Source of the DNA: Tolypothrix campylonemoides VB511288
GTDB lineage: Bacteria; Cyanobacteriota; Cyanobacteriia; Cyanobacteriales; Nostocaceae
Direction of reading: 5' to 3'
Length of the DNA stretch: 43,233 nt
Assembly: GCA_000828075.3 (NCBI GenBank)
Contig: JXCB02000001.1
Location: 1,474,110-1,517,342 of the forward strand
A program made the translations under genes and the position numbers. Shown piece by piece: positions 38,917 through 43,233 of this stretch. The notes beneath the pieces were generated by a model. The model ran no database searches. It had not been told where the DNA came from and worked only from the letters and a program-made list of their open reading frames with translations. The stretch's first letter is position 1. Each line of letters starts with the position of its first letter.

Positions 38917-41547
38917 ATGTCCTTTGTCCCTTTGCATATTCATAGTGACTACAGTCTGCTTGATGGAGCAAGTCAGCTGCCAGATTTAGTGGATCGCGCC
39001 ATCGAACTGGGAATCAAAGCAATAGCCCTGACAGATCATGGTGTCATGTATGGGGCGATCGAACTTATTAAAATATGCAGAAATAAAAACATCAAGCCAA
39101 TTATTGGCAACGAGATGTATATCATCAACGGCGACATCACAAAACAAGAACGCCGTCCTCGTTATCATCAAGTTGTTTTAGCTAAAAATACAAAAGGATA
39201 CAAAAATTTAGTTAAACTAACAACACTTTCCAACCTTCAAGGTGTGCAGGGCAAAGGAATTTTTTCCCGTCCTTGCATCAACAAAGACTTATTAGAAGAA
39301 TACCATGAAGGCTTAATTGTAACGAGTGCTTGTTTAGGTGGGGAAATTCCCCAAGCAATTCTCAGCGGCAAACTAGAGGCTGCACGTAAAGTTGCCAAGT
39401 GGTATAAAGAAACCTTTGGTGAAGATTATTATTTAGAAATTCAAGACCACGGCTCCCCAGAAGACCGCATTGTGAATGTAGAAATTGTCAAAATTGCGCG
39501 GGAGCTAGATATTAAAATTGTCGCCACTAACGATTCCCATTTTATTTCTTGTTACGACGTTGAAGCACACGATGCTTTGCTGTGCATTCAAACTGGCAAA
39601 TTAATTTCTGAAGATAAGCGCATGCGTTACAGCGGTACAGAATATCTCAAATCCGCTGAAGAAATGAAGCTGCTCTTTCGTGACCATTTGCCGGATGATG
39701 TCATTGAAGAAGCAGTGACAACCACAGTCGAAGTTGCAGATAAAGTTGAGCCATACCAAATTCTCGGTGAACCTCGTATTCCTAATTATCCCATTCCATC
39801 AGGTCACACTGCTGACACTTATGTTGAAGAAGTTGCTTGGCAAGGACTCTTACAAAAATTAAACCGCAAATCGAGAAATGAAGTTGATAATGCCTATAAA
39901 GAAAGGTTGGAATATGAACTAAAAATGATTCAGAAGATGGGGTTTTCCACATACTTTTTAGTCGTGTGGGACTACATCAAATTTGCCAGAGATAATAATA
40001 TTCCTGTTGGACCAGGTCGCGGTTCGGCTGCGGGGTCATTAGTTGCTTATACGATGGGAATTACTAACATTGACCCCGTGCATCATGGACTGCTGTTTGA
40101 AAGATTTCTCAACCCAGACCGGAAATCCATGCCTGATATTGATACGGATTTCTGTATCGAACAACGGGATAAAGTCATTGATTATGTGACAGACAAATAC
40201 GGTAAAGAAAGAGTTGCTCAAATCATTACGTTTAACCGCCTGACTTCCAAAGCGGTATTAAAAGATGTTGCCAGAGTGTTAAATATTCCCTATGGGGACT
40301 CAGACAAAATGGCAAAACTCATTCCTGTTTCCCGAGGAAAACCCACCAAACTCAAGGTGATGATTTCCGACGCAACACCAGCACCAGAATTTAAAGAAAA
40401 ATATGATAATGACCCAATGGTACGCCATTGGGTTGACATGGCAATCCGTATTGAAGGAACGAACAAAACCTTTGGTGTCCATGCAGCGGGTGTGGTGATT
40501 TCTGCTGATCCATTAGATGAAATTGTACCGTTGCAAAAAAATAACGACGGTTCTGTGATTACCCAGTATTTCATGGAAGACTTGGAATTATTGGGTTTGC
40601 TAAAAATGGATTTTCTGGGTTTAAAAAACCTGACAATGATTGAGAAAACCATTGATTTGATTGAAGAGAAACGGGGATTTAGAATTGACCCTTATGATAT
40701 AACCAGTCAAGAAAGAAAAGCTCAAAGGATATTAGCTAAAGGCGAATTGAACACCTTGCCAAAAGACGTTAAAAAGACTTACGAACTTTTAGAAGCAGGG
40801 GAATTAGAAGGCATATTTCAATTAGAATCTTCGGGAATGCGGCAAATCGTCCGCGATTTGAAGCCTTCCAATATAGAAGATATTTCCTCTATTTTGGCAC
40901 TGTATCGACCAGGACCACTAGATGCGGGACTTATTCCCAAATTTATTAACCGTAAGCACGGGCGAGAGAATATTGAATATGAAACACAAATTCTAGAACC
41001 CATATTAAATGAAACCTACGGAATTATGGTTTATCAAGAGCAAATCATGAAAATTGCTCAAGATATGGCTGGATATTCTCTAGGACAAGCAGATTTGCTG
41101 CGCCGTGCAATGGGGAAAAAGAAAGTTGACGAGATGATGAAGCAGCGAGAAAAGTTTGTAGATGGCGCAGCAAAAAATGGAGTGAAAAAACAAATTGCTG
41201 AAGAATTATTCGAGCAAATGGTGAAGTTTGCCGAATATTGCTTAAGCTATGACACGGAAGTGTTGACGGTGGAATATGGATTTTTGCCGATTGGGGAAAT
41301 TGTGGAAAAGGGTATTGAATGCTCTGTGTATACTGTTGATAGTAACGGGAATGTTTACACGCAACCTGTTGTCCAGTGGCATAATCGCGGACAGCAAGAG
41401 GTGTTTGAGTATTGTTTAGAAGATGGTTCGACTATTCGGGCAACGAAAGACCATAAGTTTATGACGACTGATGGGCAAATGTTGCCGATTGATGAGATAT
41501 TTGAACGAGGATTGGATTTGATGCAAGTTAAGGGGTTGCCAGAATAA
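38917..41547 (+). CDS. dnaE: DNA polymerase III alpha subunit, N-terminal half with split intein (DnaE-N)
   Basis: This is the replicative polymerase catalytic subunit, encoded in two pieces. The ATG at 38917 gives [17 protein letters not shown], the usual start with the PHP motif HIHSDYS; the upstream in-frame TTG at 38905 is less likely. [14 protein letters not shown] near residue 365 and the catalytic PDIDTDF near 406-412 are present. The polymerase part ends at EQMVKFAEY (residue 774). The next 102 residues are the N-terminal DnaE split intein, then a stop. The C-intein plus C-terminal polymerase half must be encoded elsewhere in the genome, and the full enzyme forms by protein trans-splicing. 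A split dnaE is characteristic of many cyanobacteria. The gene is therefore not truncated by mutation. Confidence 0.96.
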   Translation: MSFVPLHIHSDYSLLDGASQLPDLVDRAIELGIKAIALTDHGVMYGAIELIKICRNKNIKPIIGNEMYIINGDITKQERRPRYHQVVLAKNTKGYKNLVKLTTLSNLQGVQGKGIFSRPCINKDLLEEYHEGLIVTSACLGGEIPQAILSGKLEAARKVAKWYKETFGEDYYLEIQDHGSPEDRIVNVEIVKIARELDIKIVATNDSHFISCYDVEAHDALLCIQTGKLISEDKRMRYSGTEYLKSAEEMKLLFRDHLPDDVIEEAVTTTVEVADKVEPYQILGEPRIPNYPIPSGHTADTYVEEVAWQGLLQKLNRKSRNEVDNAYKERLEYELKMIQKMGFSTYFLVVWDYIKFARDNNIPVGPGRGSAAGSLVAYTMGITNIDPVHHGLLFERFLNPDRKSMPDIDTDFCIEQRDKVIDYVTDKYGKERVAQIITFNRLTSKAVLKDVARVLNIPYGDSDKMAKLIPVSRGKPTKLKVMISDATPAPEFKEKYDNDPMVRHWVDMAIRIEGTNKTFGVHAAGVVISADPLDEIVPLQKNNDGSVITQYFMEDLELLGLLKMDFLGLKNLTMIEKTIDLIEEKRGFRIDPYDITSQERKAQRILAKGELNTLPKDVKKTYELLEAGELEGIFQLESSGMRQIVRDLKPSNIEDISSILALYRPGPLDAGLIPKFINRKHGRENIEYETQILEPILNETYGIMVYQEQIMKIAQDMAGYSLGQADLLRRAMGKKKVDEMMKQREKFVDGAAKNGVKKQIAEELFEQMVKFAEYCLSYDTEVLTVEYGFLPIGEIVEKGIECSVYTVDSNGNVYTQPVVQWHNRGQQEVFEYCLEDGSTIRATKDHKFMTTDGQMLPIDEIFERGLDLMQVKGLPE
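41239..41544 (+). other. DnaE split intein, N-terminal fragment (102 aa)
   Basis: The intein begins at the catalytic Cys in [14 protein letters not shown] and ends at LMQVKGLPE. Typical blocks are visible: [18 protein letters not shown] and the block B-like [16 protein letters not shown]. Length and sequence are close to the Nostoc punctiforme-type DnaE N-intein as I remember it, with scattered substitutions (for example SYDTEV for SYETEI). It should splice in trans with a C-intein encoded elsewhere. Confidence 0.95.
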
Positions 41548-41561
41548 GTGTTTGTTCGTAG

Positions 41562-41625
41562 TGAGCGCTTTAGCGCTTAGTAAACCTTAAATTGTAGGGT
41601 GCGTTAAAGCAACGCGTAACGCACC
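41562..41625. repeat. Palindromic repeats downstream of dnaE-N
   Basis: There are two AGCGCT palindromes 2 bases apart (41564-41577), then a perfect 9-bp inverted repeat GGTGCGTTA / TAACGCACC (41598-41606 and 41617-41625). They may terminate dnaE-N transcription or be dispersed cyanobacterial repeats; there is no clear T-run. Confidence 0.5.
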
Positions 41626-41644
41626 AACAAATGCGATGCGTTAC

Positions 41645-41800
41645 CTCACATCTTGCACCAATAAAAATTGATGTGATTCTAAGACTCAGTACTAAGCCTG
41701 AAGTCTTTGTTTTACCGATAAAAGCCAATAAAAGTGATGTAACTTTATTGCGCTGCTGTTGACTAAACCCAGGCTTATACGGATAGGTGCAAGATGTGAG
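41645..41800. mobile_element. MITE-like element, copy 1 (156 bp)
   Basis: It is bounded by perfect 15-bp terminal inverted repeats, CTCACATCTTGCACC and GGTGCAAGATGTGAG, and flanked by a direct TTAC on both sides (41641-41644 and 41801-41804), a likely 4-bp target duplication. It has no coding capacity. It has the same length as copy 2 at 42005-42160 and shares internal AAAAGCCAATAAAA and CTTTATTGC. Confidence 0.8.
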
Positions 41801-41873
41801 TTACGGCAAATTCTCACTTTCTCAAACTTTCAAATCATTACATAGCCGTAACACATCCTACTTAATATTTACT

Positions 41874-42001
41874 CAGGATTTACGCATTTTAACGAAAAAC
41901 TGTCATTCTGAGTGTAGCGCTAGCGAAACGAAGAATCTCCGAGATACTTCGCTACACTGCGTTTCGCTCAGTATGACATTCTCGACTTTGCGTAAGTCCT
42001 G
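41874..42001. mobile_element. Second MITE-like inverted-repeat element (128 bp)
   Basis: The ends CAGGATTTACGCA (41874-41886) and TGCGTAAGTCCTG (41989-42001) are inverted repeats with one mismatch. Inside are further complementary arms (TGTCATTCTGAG... and ...CTCAGTATGACA). There is no coding capacity. It ends 3 bases before MITE copy 2, which overlaps no part of it. Confidence 0.65.
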
Positions 42002-42004
42002 TTA

Positions 42005-42160
42005 CTCACATCTTGCACCAAGAAAATTTGATGGTACTTCGTTACTCAGTATGAAACCAAAAGTCCTTTATATAGCGAGAAAAGCCAATAAAAATAATGT
42101 AGCTTTATTGCACATATTTTTGGTTTGTACGGTTTTCTACGGATAGGTGCAAGATGTGAG
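42005..42160. mobile_element. MITE-like element, copy 2 (156 bp)
   Basis: The termini are the same 15-bp inverted repeats and the total length equals copy 1. It is flanked by GTTA at 42001-42004 and 42161-42164. The interior has diverged from copy 1 but stays alignable without large gaps (AAAAGCCAATAAAA, CTTTATTGC, ACGGATA before the right end). A transposase is not encoded and must be supplied in trans if the family is active. Confidence 0.8.
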
Positions 42161-42169
42161 GTTACTGAT

Positions 42170-42421
42170 ACTCGTGAACGAGTCTTTACCACTCATCGCC
42201 GAGCCTTCACCACTCGTGAACGAGTCTTTTATACTCGTTGCTGAGTCTTCACCACTCGTGAACGAGTCTTTGATACTCGTCGCCGAGTCTTTGATACTCA
42301 TCGCCGAGTCTTCACCACTCGTGAACGAGTCTTTTATACTCATCGCCGAGTCTTTAACACTCGTCGCCGAGTCTTCACCACTCATCGTCGAGTCTTTAAC
42401 ACTCGTGAACGAGATTCTGAG
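42170..42421. repeat. 21-bp tandem repeat array (12 units)
   Basis: Twelve consecutive 21-base units begin ACTC, with cores alternating between GTGAAC and (G/A)TCGCC forms and ending GAGTCTT plus four variable bases. Each unit contains a short palindrome (ACTCGTGAACGAGT). Because 21 is a multiple of three, frames stay open on both strands (SFTSGED/SATSIKD-like heptapeptides on the minus strand). I see no independent sign that either is translated. There are no spacers, so it is not CRISPR. Confidence 0.85.
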
Positions 42422-42455
42422 ACTCACTAACAGATCTCAAAGACGAAATAAACTT

Positions 42456-42845
42456 TTATTTAGCGTCCCTATAACCTTCAACAGCTGCAACCGTGATATT
42501 AACAAATGGGTTATCAAGCACTTCCTTAAATGCTTCAATTAATGCTGCTTCGGTAGCACTGCGTAACCTCTGCCAGGTGGTTGGGTTATCGCGCTTAATA
42601 CGAGCTATTGCTTGATTGACAACGGCTTGCTTTTGAGCTTCCGTAGTTGTTGGGTAAGTCTGAGACAGTTGATTTAGCAATTGCTGAATTTCTTGCGCTG
42701 CTTCTGCCAGATTTTGTTTCTGTTCTGGCGCGTAGTTGTGTTGAATGCCAACTTGATCTCGTTGGATAGTAACATCTCCTGTGTTGACGTTGCCAGGAGC
42801 TTGATTGAAATGAAAAGTATTTTGGTATTTAGAAGTTTCTGACAT
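42456..42845 (-). CDS. Small cyanobacterial protein with GNVNTGDVTI motif (129 aa)
   Basis: Function unknown. The N-terminal ~40 residues form a polar, beta-prone motif (FHFNQAPGNVNTGDVTI, then QVGIQHNYAPEQK). A mostly helical region follows (AAQEIQQLLNQLSQTYP, then AVVNQAIARIKR and AALIEAFKEVLDNP). No signal peptide or membrane helix is visible. The gene starts 4 bases after the stop of the upstream HEAT-repeat gene, so the two are probably co-transcribed. That neighbour's C-terminus carries the same motif (GNLNTGDVNIHGNQIGIERN), suggesting the proteins interact or derive from a shared module. I recall similar motifs from cyanobacterial proteins linked to NACHT/HEAT-type defence or signalling genes but cannot verify this here. 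Confidence 0.8.
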   Translation of the reverse strand: MSETSKYQNTFHFNQAPGNVNTGDVTIQRDQVGIQHNYAPEQKQNLAEAAQEIQQLLNQLSQTYPTTTEAQKQAVVNQAIARIKRDNPTTWQRLRSATEAALIEAFKEVLDNPFVNITVAAVEGYRDAK

Positions 42846-42849
42846 AGTT

Positions 42850-43233
42850 TTAATCCTTATTATTTAATTGATTACGCTCAATTCCAATTTGATTACCATG
42901 AATATTGACATCTCCTGTATTGAGATTACCTACACGTTTAATGATGTAGGTATTTGACGATTTAGAAGTTTCTGATTCAGTTTTAGTTTCCTCCTCAACT
43001 AGGGGGAAAAGAAAAATTTCATGGTTATAAAACTTGCAACGCTCCTGAATTTTTAAAATGACATCCTTCGTATCATATACCCTAGTTAATCGTAACTCCC
43101 ACATCCGAGAAAGTATTTCAGAATTCCCGATTTTTCCTAATGCATCTGCGGCACTCCTACGCACAGAAGAATCATGATTCAAAGCTAGAATCAAAGCTGG
43201 TACTGCCTGGGTATCTTTGATTTCTCCTAATGC
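42850..43233 (-). CDS. HEAT-repeat protein, C-terminal part (5' end outside window)
   Basis: The frame is open through the window edge at 43233; the start lies outside, so Met at 43194 is internal. The visible part begins with HEAT/PBS-lyase-like repeats (ALGEIKDTQAVPALILAL, then SVRRSAADALGKIGNSE). A divergent region (WELRLTRVYDTKDVILKI, FYNHEIFLFPLVEEE) follows, ending with YIIKRVGNLNTGDVNI and GNQIGIERN. In cyanobacteria such repeats often form the C-terminal sensor arm of large NTPase (for example NACHT) proteins, but the N-terminal part is not visible, so this is only a possibility. The final motif recurs at the N-terminus of the next gene. Confidence 0.75.
   Translation of the reverse strand, partial: ALGEIKDTQAVPALILALNHDSSVRRSAADALGKIGNSEILSRMWELRLTRVYDTKDVILKIQERCKFYNHEIFLFPLVEEETKTESETSKSSNTYIIKRVGNLNTGDVNIHGNQIGIERNQLNNKD

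Noticed and set aside
38917-41547. dnaE as a truncated or frameshifted polymerase
   Set aside because: The C-terminal 102 residues are a complete N-terminal split intein starting with Cys, so the short length is the normal cyanobacterial arrangement.
42170-42421. CRISPR array
   Set aside because: Units are contiguous with no unique spacers and no cas gene is present; the same applies to the 24-bp repeats at 33112-33232.
42137-42542. Two overlapping ORFs through the 21-bp array, one per strand (minus 42137-42427, plus 42147-42542)
   Set aside because: Open frames follow automatically from a 21-base unit without stops; both run into the MITE end or the neighbouring gene and lack a ribosome site. 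Kept as a repeat.

Overview
The window looks like the chromosome of a filamentous, probably heterocyst-forming cyanobacterium (Nostocales-like). The evidence is many GCGATCGC-type (HIP1) octamers, a dnaE gene that stops inside an N-terminal split DnaE intein, a flavodiiron pair of the Flv3/Flv1 kind, and abundant heptanucleotide, palindromic and MITE-like repeats between genes. I name no species.

Positions 1-32588 are one minus-strand assembly line, read from 32588 towards 1 and running off the left edge. Order: FAAL-ACP-KS-AT-KR-ACP (25617-32588), KS-AT-KR-ACP (20660-25615), NRPS C-A-PCP (17187-20663), a 52-codon PKS remnant (17036-17194), NRPS C-A-PCP (13551-17039), KS-AT-KR-ACP (8912-13558), and an NRPS C-A-PCP-C-A-PCP-E-C... 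(1-8915, incomplete). Every junction overlaps by 4 or 8 bases or is separated by one base, so the set should be one translationally coupled operon. From motifs read by eye, the three AT domains look malonyl-specific, three of the four A domains carry a glycine-like code, and the fourth carries an alanine-like code followed by epimerisation. The inferred chain is fatty acyl + 2 reduced malonyl units + Gly + Gly + 1 reduced malonyl unit + Gly + D-Ala + further residues. I cannot match it to a named compound. Release enzyme, transporter and phosphopantetheinyl transferase are not in the window.

The most unusual item is the 52-codon ORF between the two single-module NRPS genes. Its first ~43 codons copy the start of the downstream PKS gene, and its last codons copy that PKS gene's end, including the Shine-Dalgarno and the ATGA overlap. 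It looks like an in-frame scar of a deleted PKS module after tandem duplication. The NRPS following it is a chimera of the two neighbouring NRPS genes.

From 32589 to 33499 is a gene-free AT-rich stretch with 24-bp tandem repeats. Next come a 5'-truncated flv3-type gene (33500-34873) and an intact flv1-type gene (34968-36680). A repeat-rich gap (36681-37484) precedes a minus-strand dicarboxylate/amino acid:cation symporter (37485-38777) and plus-strand dnaE-N with its split intein (38917-41547).

The right end (41548-42455) is a nest of small mobile or repetitive DNA: palindromes, two 156-bp MITE copies, a 128-bp inverted-repeat element and a 21-bp tandem array. The last two minus-strand genes, a small protein (42456-42845) and the C-terminus of a HEAT-repeat protein (42850 to the edge), share a GNxNTGDVxI-type motif and may act together.
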